NCBI GenBank assembly: GCA_026126215.1
Contig: JAHCJQ010000015.1
Location: 1 to 46,883, forward strand
Length of the DNA: 46,883 bases
Source: Alphaproteobacteria bacterium
GTDB lineage: Bacteria; Pseudomonadota; Alphaproteobacteria; Ferrovibrionales; Ferrovibrionaceae
Reading direction: 5' to 3'
Shown here: positions 17,517 to 25,078 of the stretch, one piece after another
Layout of the letters: each line of letters begins with the position of its first letter
Position numbering within the stretch: position 1 is the stretch's first letter
Notes under the pieces: generated by a model
The model's database searches: none
What the model was told of the DNA's origin: nothing
What the model saw: the letters and a program-made list of their open reading frames with translations, nothing else
Translations under genes and position numbers: made by a program

Positions 17517-19870
17517 GCGGCCACCGGGACCGGCCGCGCGTTGCGTTCCGGTGTCGAGAAGAGCAAGGTGAGGATGGCGAGGCCTGCGGCGATCCATAGG
17601 AGGGCGGCGCCAGTCGTGCCGGAGAGCATGAGCGCCTGGCCGGCAACCAGTGGGCCGGCGATATGGCCGATGCGCTCCAGCAGTCGATAGCTTGCCGTCA
17701 CGCGGGCCTCGCCGATACGGGCGGCGAGGCTGCCACTGGCCACGTGGCTCACGATCGGGGCGTTGATGCAGCCATGGGCGATTCCTGTGGCGAAACTTGC
17801 CAGCGCCGCGCCGGCCATGGCGATGGACGCCCCATCGCCGCCATTTATGCCATACATGATTGACGCAGCCAGGGCGACCAGACCAAGTGCCGAGAGCACG
17901 CCGCCGGCCAGGACGACCGGCTTGGGGCGCCCGAGCCGGTCGCAGAGGCGCGCGGCCGGTCCGGTGCAGAGCAATACGCCCAGGGCGTAGAGCATGATGA
18001 TCTGCCCGATATCGTCCTGCGCGAAACCCGCGCTGCCAAGCATGATCGGCAGCGCGAAAACGATGCAGCCAGTCATGACCATCTTTGCCGGAATCCCGGC
18101 TGCGAGCATGGCCTTGAGGAAATCGGCATCGGTCAGGATCGTGCCCAGATCGCGCCAGGTGCCCCGGCGCCGGATCGTCGCTGGCGCGGCCATGGCCGGT
18201 CGCGGGAAACGAACGAAGATCAGGAGCGCCAGCCCCGCGGCGATCGCCAGGGCGATATGAATGACACCGGCTGGTCCGAGATAAACGACAAGGAGCGAGC
18301 CGATCGCCACTCCGGAGATCATGCCGCCCTGGAATCCGGTGACGATCACCGATGCGGCAGCGGCTTTCTGTCCGATCCCGGCCTGACTGAGCAGGGCCTG
18401 CTGCACGGCAATGAAGATGAAGCCCTGGCCCAGGCCGGCGGCCAGACGAGCCGCCAGCACCAGCGCGAGCCGTTCCTGCGCGAGCGCGAGCAGGACGAAA
18501 CTCGCGAGGATCGCAGCGGCGCCGGCCAGCATGACCGGCCGCGCGCCAAGCCGCGCGGTAAGTGCGGATGCGGGCATGAGGCTGAGCGCGAACATGAGAA
18601 AGTAGGACATGAACAGCAGCGAGACCGCGTGACCGCCGAGCCCGGCCTCCTGCACGATGCTCTGCAGGATCCCGGGAAGGAACGGGTAGATCATGTGCTC
18701 GATGAAAACGGCGGCGAAGAAAACCGGATGAATGACCGAAGCCGCCGCGGTCCCGTCCCGTGCCGGAGGTGTCTCGCGCCCGCCGCGGGCGCTTGCGGCA
18801 AGCTGGAGAAAGACCGCCGCCAGGAGTGCCGACGCAACAAAGAGCGCAGCGAAACTTCTGATTCCGCGTAGGAGTTGCGACCAGACGGCATCGGCCGGCA
18901 GGACGACGAAGGCCCGGGAATGGCCCAGCGGATCGATGGCGCGGCCATGCTCGAAGCTCCAGCGCTGGTCGCGCCAGGGCTGCCCGGCCTGGCCAGGGTC
19001 ACTGTGGATCACGGCGATGCCGTCGACCACGAGCGCGGCAGCGGCGATGTCCGGGTTGTTCCGGCGATACTCGGCGAAGGTTTGGTCCAGGCCGGTTACG
19101 TCTGCGGTGGTGAGGCCAAGTTCGATCAGGCTGGCCAGCCGATGCCCAAGCGACGCACCGAGCGCCCGTGCCTTGGCCTGCACGCCATCGGCGTAAAGCT
19201 GGATCATGGTGGCCATCACCGCTGCCGCCATCGCGCAGAAGAACGCGGCGAGGACCGCCTGCCGCAACCTTGCGGGCGTTACACTCCATCTACGAGCCAG
19301 GATGGCGCAGGCGAAAGGAAAGGCGGTGGCCAGCAGTACGGCAAGTGGCAGTAGTGGCGCAAAGGCCCGGTCGATGTCGGCGCGCAGGCGGGATTCGGGC
19401 ATGGAGACGATGATCTCGCCCACCGTCTCGAAGCGATTGTGCAGCGGGCGCGCCACCTGCAGATGTCCGGCGCCGCGCCGTGCATCGATCGTATCGGGCT
19501 GCCGCGTGCGCCTGGCGCTGTCGGCTGGTATCGCCGCGAGATCGGCAGGGCCGACGGCGAAGACCTGCCTGCCGGTCCGGTCCAGGACCAGGATTCCCTC
19601 GATCGTTTCGTCGGACTCGAGGATGCTCCGGGCAATGGTATCGAAGCCGGCGAACTGCTCCAGCGGCAGCCCGGCCTGCACATGCGGGTCCATGGCGCTG
19701 GCAAGCAGCTCGCTTTGGGCAGCCAGCTTCTCGAACTGGAAGCGTGGCTGGACACGGGAGACTTCGCTCCAGCCGATATAAAGAAGCAACAGGAGCGAAG
19801 CAGCGGCGACACAAGCGAGGATCGGAAAGCCGGCAATGCCGGCATGGATCGCTCTCCGAAGGCTGGTCAA
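17513..19870 (-). CDS. MFS transporter fused to two N-terminal extracytoplasmic sensor modules
   Basis: A 785-residue membrane protein of unusual build. Membrane segment 1 is at about 12-33, extracytoplasmic module A at 34-172, segments 2 and 3 at 173-191 and 205-226, module B at 227-337, and segment 4 at 338-358. A linker follows, and a full 12-helix MFS domain occupies about 379-775. Motif-A-like loops are seen as A-L-T-A-R-L-G-A-R-P and again in the second half as R-L-C-D-R-L-G-R-P-K-P. The modules resemble Cache/PAS-like sensors of receptor proteins (helix, then I-L-V-L-D-R-T-G-R and V-A-R-P-L-H). An ordinary MFS protein is about 400 residues, so roughly half of this one is added sensor. 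It overlaps both neighbours by ATGA. Confidence 0.82.
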   Translation of the reverse strand: MTSLRRAIHAGIAGFPILACVAAASLLLLLYIGWSEVSRVQPRFQFEKLAAQSELLASAMDPHVQAGLPLEQFAGFDTIARSILESDETIEGILVLDRTGRQVFAVGPADLAAIPADSARRTRQPDTIDARRGAGHLQVARPLHNRFETVGEIIVSMPESRLRADIDRAFAPLLPLAVLLATAFPFACAILARRWSVTPARLRQAVLAAFFCAMAAAVMATMIQLYADGVQAKARALGASLGHRLASLIELGLTTADVTGLDQTFAEYRRNNPDIAAAALVVDGIAVIHSDPGQAGQPWRDQRWSFEHGRAIDPLGHSRAFVVLPADAVWSQLLRGIRSFAALFVASALLAAVFLQLAASARGGRETPPARDGTAAASVIHPVFFAAVFIEHMIYPFLPGILQSIVQEAGLGGHAVSLLFMSYFLMFALSLMPASALTARLGARPVMLAGAAAILASFVLLALAQERLALVLAARLAAGLGQGFIFIAVQQALLSQAGIGQKAAAASVIVTGFQGGMISGVAIGSLLVVYLGPAGVIHIALAIAAGLALLIFVRFPRPAMAAPATIRRRGTWRDLGTILTDADFLKAMLAAGIPAKMVMTGCIVFALPIMLGSAGFAQDDIGQIIMLYALGVLLCTGPAARLCDRLGRPKPVVLAGGVLSALGLVALAASIMYGINGGDGASIAMAGAALASFATGIAHGCINAPIVSHVASGSLAARIGEARVTASYRLLERIGHIAGPLVAGQALMLSGTTGAALLWIAAGLAILTLLFSTPERNARPVPVAA

Positions 19871-21096
19871 TTGCCTCTGCTCCCCGCGTTGGCCAGCGCG
19901 GGCAGGCGCCCGGCTGCGTCCGGACGCATGGCCAGGAGTTCATGCAGCCGGCTGGCCAGGATGGACAGGATCAGGTTGTCGTAGCTCATGCCCTGCTCAT
20001 CGAGGCCGAGCGCGACCAGATTGGTCGAATTGCCGTCGGGAACTTTCAGGTCCGGTTTGGGGTTCGCTTCGAGGATATGCAGCTTGCCCTGCTCATCGGC
20101 GCGCAGGTCTATACGGACGATCGTTTCCAGGTTGAAATCGAGATAGACGTGCCGGGCGAGCCGGCACAGCCTGCGGCGCAGGAGCGCGTCCTGCGGCAGC
20201 GCGGCATCCAGCAGGCGTACCCGATCCGGCGTGATGGCGCGGTGGTCCATCGAGGCGAAGATCGCCTCTCCGGGATCGAGGAGCCGTTCGGTCGGCGAAA
20301 GAACGAACGGCGTGCGCGACCAGAAGAGTTCGCCTTCACGGGCGACGACGGGGCCCATGACCGCAACGCAGAATTCTCGGCCGGGCAGGAACCGCTCGAT
20401 CAGGACAAGGTTGCGGCAACTCGCCGCCACCTGGTCGACGGTCGCCCCCAGATCTTCCGTGGTCTTCGCCGTGTGTATGTTGAGCGAGGCGCGGCCGGTC
20501 ACCGGCTTGACGACGAAGGGACCGTGATAGTCGCGGAAGGTTGCCCGGAAGCGCGAGTTCATCGCCGGCAGGAACCGGCCCCGATCCGGATTCCAGACCA
20601 TGAACTCCGCCGTCGGATATCCGAGTGCTACCAGTTCGCGCTTGAAGGCGTGCTTGTTGTCGAGCAGCGCCGCGTTGAGCGGATTGTGCCCGACATAGGG
20701 CATGCCGAGCATCTCCAGCAGGGCGGGGGCATGGCAGACCGGGCTCAACCCCTGCAGCCCGCCGGTGTTGAGCCAGACCAGATCGATATGCTCGCGCCGC
20801 AGCCGCTCCGGCAGCCGCATGTCCTCCGGCAGCGTCAACGCCTCGCGCACGCCGATCCGCCGCAAGGCGCCGGCAAGGTCCTCGGCGACGGTGGCATAGC
20901 TTTTCCAGGATCTGGTCAGACGGCCGGCATGGAGCACGGCACCCGCCTCCGCGCGATCCCCGCCATGGACGACCGCGATGCGCAGCCGGGCAATGGTCTG
21001 CGCGATGCGCTCGTGCCACTCCCTCGCCGGAAAGGGCTGGAGCCGGCGCATCTGGCGATCAGGAAATGGCCCTTGCTGATTGGCCGACTGGGACAT
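19867..21096 (-). CDS. ATP-grasp enzyme, D-alanine-D-alanine ligase-like
   Basis: A 409-residue cytoplasmic ATP-grasp protein. The N-terminal pre-ATP-grasp part contains L-V-W-L-N-T-G-G-L-Q-G and the D-Ala ligase-like Y-V-G-H-N-P-L-N-A-A-L-L-D-N-K-H. The ATP lysine is K197 (F-V-V-K-P), the E-R-F-L-P-G-R-E-F loop follows, and the metal site is R328-x-D330 with L-E343-A-N345-P. These fit ligation of a carboxylate to an amine. The cell-wall Ddl enzyme is about 310 residues and lies with mur genes, so this is probably a specialised ligase. Its stop overlaps the MFS start. The cyclase upstream is 101 bases away. A peptide-like product exported or sensed by the neighbours is inferred. Confidence 0.82.
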   Translation of the reverse strand: MSQSANQQGPFPDRQMRRLQPFPAREWHERIAQTIARLRIAVVHGGDRAEAGAVLHAGRLTRSWKSYATVAEDLAGALRRIGVREALTLPEDMRLPERLRREHIDLVWLNTGGLQGLSPVCHAPALLEMLGMPYVGHNPLNAALLDNKHAFKRELVALGYPTAEFMVWNPDRGRFLPAMNSRFRATFRDYHGPFVVKPVTGRASLNIHTAKTTEDLGATVDQVAASCRNLVLIERFLPGREFCVAVMGPVVAREGELFWSRTPFVLSPTERLLDPGEAIFASMDHRAITPDRVRLLDAALPQDALLRRRLCRLARHVYLDFNLETIVRIDLRADEQGKLHILEANPKPDLKVPDGNSTNLVALGLDEQGMSYDNLILSILASRLHELLAMRPDAAGRLPALANAGSRGN

Positions 21097-21128
21097 CCGG
21101 TTCCCTCGGTGCGATGCCGTGCATACAG

Positions 21129-21146
21129 GTTCGGGCAGGCCCGAAC
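21129..21146 (-). other. Stem-loop between the GAF-PAS cyclase and ATP-grasp genes
   Basis: A perfect 7-base inverted repeat (GTTCGGG / CCCGAAC) with a 4-base loop, roughly midway in the 101-base gap. No T-tract follows on the leftward strand. It may be a processing or attenuation hairpin that separates cyclase expression from the three coupled genes, or an operator. Confidence 0.45.
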
Positions 21147-21197
21147 GGGCATTGTGGCGACCAAGGGTTTACACTCTGTTAGCCTCGCCGGCGGCCG

Positions 21198-23561
21198 TCA
21201 CTTCTCGTTCAGGGTCCATACCCCGTCCCAGTCGGTGGGTGGGGGGTGCTGCAGGCAATGGCTGCAGCGATCGACATAGATCGCGGCGACCCGGTCCGAC
21301 TGGTTCAGCGCGAGCGCCTCGCGAAAGGCCGCGCCAGCATCCCGCCATTGGCGCGCGCGATAGAGGTCCAGGCCGTGGGCGAAGCAGCGAAGGGCCGGTA
21401 TCAGGTTGGGGAACGTCTCCTCGGTATGATAGCCGAGCGCTTCGTAGATCGTGGTCGGTCGGCTCTTGCCCTTGACGCGTATCAGATCGACCTCGCGAAC
21501 GATGCCGGGCGCGCGGGCATTCACCAGAGTTTCACCCGCCAGGAGGACCGAAGTCCCGAAGTATTTGTTGGCGCCTTCCAGTCGTGCCGCGAGGTTGACG
21601 CTGTCGCCGATCACCGTGTAATCCATGCGCTTCATCGAGCCAATGGAACCGGCAAGGACCGGACCCGTAGCCAGTCCGATGCCGATTTCGATCGCTGGCT
21701 GTCCCTCGGCCGTGCGCCGGGCGTTCAGCCGGCGCAATGCCCGCATCATCTCGTTGGCGACCGCCAGCGCATTGTCCGCATCGGCGGCGGTCGCGATCGG
21801 CGCGCCGAAGGTCGCCATGATCGCATCGCCGATATACTTGTCGAGGATGCCGCCATGGCGGAACACGACCTCGACCATGTCGGAGAAGTATTCATTCAGC
21901 ATGCGCACGGTCTCGCGTGCCGTCATGCCTTCCACCAGGCTGGTGAACCTGCGGATGTCGGAGAACAGCACCGTCGCCAGTTGGGAGGTGCCTTCCGTGA
22001 CGCTTTCTCCCTCCGCGAGCAGGCGGTCTACGACCTCCTTGGCCATATAGCGGGACATGGTGGAGCGCACGCGCTTCTCGCGGGTAATGTCTTCGAAGAC
22101 CAGCATATAGCCGATCACCGTGCCCTGCAGATCCCTGAGCGAGGTTGCAGTGAGGTTGACCGAGGCCCGGGCACCGCCGGGCAGGATCAAGTCGGTGTCG
22201 GCGGAGAAGTCACTCTCGCCGCTCCTCATCACTCGCTCGAGGCCGCGCATGATCCAGGGATTATTCTCCCCGAACACCTCCTCCGCCGGACGGCCTTCAA
22301 ACCCGTCGCCGGTCAGGCGGAGCAGGCGTGCCGCACTGTCGTTGACCTTGACCACGCGGCAGTTCCTGTCGAGCGTGAGAACGCCGTTGGTCAGCGATTT
22401 GAGGACACTTTCGTTGTAGTTCTTCAGCTCAAGAACATCGGTAAAGAGTCGCGCGTTGGCGATGGCAATGGCGATCTGCGCGGAGAAGGCCTTCAGCCGG
22501 CGCACGCAATGCGGTGTAAACGGACCGTCGCGCCGGTTGAGCACCTGCATGACGCCGAGCTTGTCCCCAGCCCTGTCGCGTACCGGCAGGCAGAGGATGC
22601 TCCTGGTGCGGAATCCTGATCGCCGGTCGACATCCTGGTTGAAACGGGGATCCATGTAGGCATCGGCGATGTTCTCCACTTCGCCGCTGCGGAAGGCACT
22701 GCCGGCGATGCCTGTGCCGGCCGGCATCCGGATCTCCGCCAGGGCGGTTCCTCCGCCGGTCGCTACCTTGGACCAGAGTTCGTCCCGCATCGGATCGTGC
22801 AGGAACAGCGTGGCGCGCTCCGCATCGAGCAGTTCGGTCGTCGCCTGCACGATGCGACCGAGCAGGGTGTCAAGTTGCAGGTCGGAGGAAATTGCCTCGC
22901 TGATTTCGAGAAGTTGTGCTTCCTCCCTGCGCGCCCGTTCCAGGCTTTCGTAGAGCCGTGCATGCTCCAGCGCCGCCGCAGCCTGCGCGGCAATCGCTTC
23001 GAGCATGGCGCGGTCGGCCTGGTCGAAGGTCCGCGACTGGCGATTCAGGGCCTGGGCGACGCCGACGACGCGCGATGTCGGATCCTTGACCGGCACGCAG
23101 AGGATGTCGCGGGTGCGGAAGCCGGAGCGGCGGTCGACATCCGTATTGAACCGCGGATCCGCGTATGCGTCGGGGACGAGTTCGGATTGCCCGGAACGAA
23201 ACACCGCGCCCGCGATGCCGGCACCGGCCGGTATGCGGATTTCCTCGATCCGCGTGCCGGCCATGACACGGGAAAAAAGCTCGTCCGATTCAGGGTCGTG
23301 CAGGAAAAGGCTCGCCGTCTCGGCTTCCATGACCTCGGCGATCAAAGCGACCATGCGCGGCAGCATGGTGTCGAGCGGCAAGGTGGCTGGAATCGTGTTG
23401 ACCACCTGCACCAGTTGCGAGAGGCGCCGGACCGCCGAGGCAACGCGGTCCGCCATCGCTGCGCCGCGAGATGCAAGTCCCTCAGCCAGTTGCCGCGCCT
23501 CGGCCGCATCGAGGCCGCGCGTGAACGCCAGGTCGACAAGTTGTTCCAGAGATATCGGCAT
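21198..23561 (-). CDS. GAF-GAF-PAS class III adenylate cyclase (CyaB1-like architecture)
   Basis: A 787-residue soluble protein. Order: a short helix, GAF1 about 62-200, GAF2 about 228-370, PAS about 384-492, cyclase domain about 525-708, and a helical tail. Catalytic residues are all present: D535 and D579 for metals, K575 and D647 for adenine, N656 and R660. The two GAFs are tandem copies sharing D-P-R-F-N-x-D-V-D-R-R-S-G-F-R-T-R. GAF1 keeps a partial NKFDE-like set (N173, F179, D183); GAF2 has lost the Asp. The same domain order occurs in cyanobacterial CyaB1, where a GAF binds cAMP and activates the enzyme; self-activation here is inference. The gene lies 122 bases after cinA and before the ATP-grasp gene. 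Confidence 0.9.
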   Translation of the reverse strand: MPISLEQLVDLAFTRGLDAAEARQLAEGLASRGAAMADRVASAVRRLSQLVQVVNTIPATLPLDTMLPRMVALIAEVMEAETASLFLHDPESDELFSRVMAGTRIEEIRIPAGAGIAGAVFRSGQSELVPDAYADPRFNTDVDRRSGFRTRDILCVPVKDPTSRVVGVAQALNRQSRTFDQADRAMLEAIAAQAAAALEHARLYESLERARREEAQLLEISEAISSDLQLDTLLGRIVQATTELLDAERATLFLHDPMRDELWSKVATGGGTALAEIRMPAGTGIAGSAFRSGEVENIADAYMDPRFNQDVDRRSGFRTRSILCLPVRDRAGDKLGVMQVLNRRDGPFTPHCVRRLKAFSAQIAIAIANARLFTDVLELKNYNESVLKSLTNGVLTLDRNCRVVKVNDSAARLLRLTGDGFEGRPAEEVFGENNPWIMRGLERVMRSGESDFSADTDLILPGGARASVNLTATSLRDLQGTVIGYMLVFEDITREKRVRSTMSRYMAKEVVDRLLAEGESVTEGTSQLATVLFSDIRRFTSLVEGMTARETVRMLNEYFSDMVEVVFRHGGILDKYIGDAIMATFGAPIATAADADNALAVANEMMRALRRLNARRTAEGQPAIEIGIGLATGPVLAGSIGSMKRMDYTVIGDSVNLAARLEGANKYFGTSVLLAGETLVNARAPGIVREVDLIRVKGKSRPTTIYEALGYHTEETFPNLIPALRCFAHGLDLYRARQWRDAGAAFREALALNQSDRVAAIYVDRCSHCLQHPPPTDWDGVWTLNEK

Positions 23562-23683
23562 CCGTTCCCCCAGTCGCGATTCTAGGGCGGATCACGGTCC
23601 GATGGAATCATTCTTAAGCGACTGTCCGGAGCCGGCTGTATCCGCTCGCAACCGGTGGTGGCGCGAGGCGGGCAAATGCCTGC

Positions 23684-24952
23684 TCAACGCCGCTCGAAGT
23701 CGATCCTCTCGTCAACCGGCTTGCCCAGCAGATGGCGGCGCAGGGAGTCGAGAGCCATTTCGCCGGCGCCGAGGCGCAGCCAGTCGCGGCCGCCAAGCAT
23801 GCGGGCACTGCGGCCCATGGTGCCGGCGGAGGAAGCGATACCAATAAAGATGTCGCCGCCGAACTCGACGCCGTCATTGCCTTCATCGAGGAGGACCAGG
23901 GCGGCAAGCGCGTGACTGGCGCCGGTGGTCTCGCGCAGGGCGCCTGCAATCGCCTCCGCCATCCTTGCATCGGTTGCCGCGTCCTCTGCCCGGCCGAGGC
24001 CACAGGCGGCGCGAAGTTCGGTCACTTCCAATGCCGCAATCGCGCGGCGAAAAATGCCACGGGCGGCTTCGAGGGGAGCGATGCGTGCAGCGATGGCGCC
24101 ACCGGTGAAGGTTTCCGCAAGGGCGAGCGAGCCGCCCTCGTGCCGTAGCCGGTCCAGGATGACGCTTTCCATCGTCTCGTCGTCTTCGGCGACGATGAAG
24201 TTGCCGAGCCGCCGGCGCACTTCCGCTTCGACCGGCATCAGGGCGGCGGCAAGAGCCCCCGCATCGGATCCCCGCGCCGCGAGCTTGGTCTCGAGCTGGG
24301 GGTAATGCGCCTGGAAACCGATCTTGACCAGTCCCTCTGGCGCCAGGCGCTCGACACCGGACAACATCTCATCGACCCGCGACTCGCCCAGTCCGAATGT
24401 GTGGAAACGCTTGAGGCGGATCGCGCGCTGCCCGCCACCGATGACGAGCAGGCGCGGCATGACCTGTTCGTCCAGCATGCGTCGCAGTTCCCGTGGCACG
24501 CCAGGCGTAAAAAAGAATCGCGCTTGGCCGATCCGCATGGCGAAGCCACAGGCGGTGCCGATCGGGTTGTCGAGCAGTTCCGCGCCTTCGGGGAGCATCG
24601 CCTGCTTGCGGTTGTTTGCGGGCATCACGCGGCCGCGCCGCTGGTAATACTCCTCCATCCGCGCGAACCAGTCCGCGCTCAGCACCAGCTCGACACCTGC
24701 CGCCCGCGCCGCGATCTCCTGCGACAGGTCGTCGACGGTGGGACCAAGTCCGCCATTGACGATCACCGCCTGCGCGCGCGCGGCGGCACGCTCGAAAGCA
24801 TCGAGCAGGTTCCGCCGGTCGTCGCCGACAGTCGTGCCCCATTCGACGCCGAGGCCAACCTCCTGCAAGCGACGTGCGATATGGCTGTAATTCGTGTTGA
24901 TGGTCTTGCCGGAGAGAATCTCATCGCCGGTGCAGATGATCTCGATACGCAT
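23684..24952 (-). CDS. cinA: CinA family protein with degenerate C-terminal deamidase domain
   Basis: A 422-residue protein. I chose the ATG at 24952 (M-R-I-E-I-I-C-T-G-D-E-I-L); the frame is open to 25030, but that extension translates a terminator-like hairpin. The N-terminal MoaB/MogA-like domain is intact (T-G-D-E-I-L at the start, N-G-G-L-G-P-T-V-D-D-L). The middle linker domain is present. In the C-terminal PncC-like domain (about 265-410) the family motif E-S-C-T-G-G reads E-T-F-T-G-G. The Y-S-N-x-x-K segment is replaced by L-E-V-T-E-L, and the G-I-A-G-P loop is missing. NMN deamidase activity is therefore doubtful, while the pyrophosphatase-like N-terminal half may still work. Confidence 0.85.
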   Translation of the reverse strand: MRIEIICTGDEILSGKTINTNYSHIARRLQEVGLGVEWGTTVGDDRRNLLDAFERAAARAQAVIVNGGLGPTVDDLSQEIAARAAGVELVLSADWFARMEEYYQRRGRVMPANNRKQAMLPEGAELLDNPIGTACGFAMRIGQARFFFTPGVPRELRRMLDEQVMPRLLVIGGGQRAIRLKRFHTFGLGESRVDEMLSGVERLAPEGLVKIGFQAHYPQLETKLAARGSDAGALAAALMPVEAEVRRRLGNFIVAEDDETMESVILDRLRHEGGSLALAETFTGGAIAARIAPLEAARGIFRRAIAALEVTELRAACGLGRAEDAATDARMAEAIAGALRETTGASHALAALVLLDEGNDGVEFGGDIFIGIASSAGTMGRSARMLGGRDWLRLGAGEMALDSLRRHLLGKPVDERIDFERR

Positions 24953-25002
24953 CGTGGGTCCTGGGCACTGATAAAGATGGCCGGGCGATGTCCCTGAAAC
25001 GA

Positions 25003-25031
25003 CATGGCCGCCCGCAAACCGGGCGGCCATG
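25003..25031 (-). terminator. Long GC-rich hairpin after the AsmA gene
   Basis: A perfect 12-base inverted repeat (CATGGCCGCCCG / CGGGCGGCCATG) with loop CAAAC, 47 bases past the AsmA stop on the leftward strand. Only a weak GTTT follows, so termination is likely but not textbook. It separates the AsmA gene from cinA. Confidence 0.55.
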
Positions 25032-25078
25032 CTTACTCCACGCGGGGGAATTGCGCCAGAACCGTCGCCGCGACCCGC

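Noticed and set aside
19480..21279. 599-codon open frame antisense to the ATP-grasp gene
   Set aside because: The composition is atypical and there are no motifs; the ATP-grasp residues on the other strand are complete.
24953..25030. 26-residue N-terminal extension of CinA
   Set aside because: It translates the 12-base hairpin at 25003-25031, and CinA homology starts exactly at the ATG at 24952.
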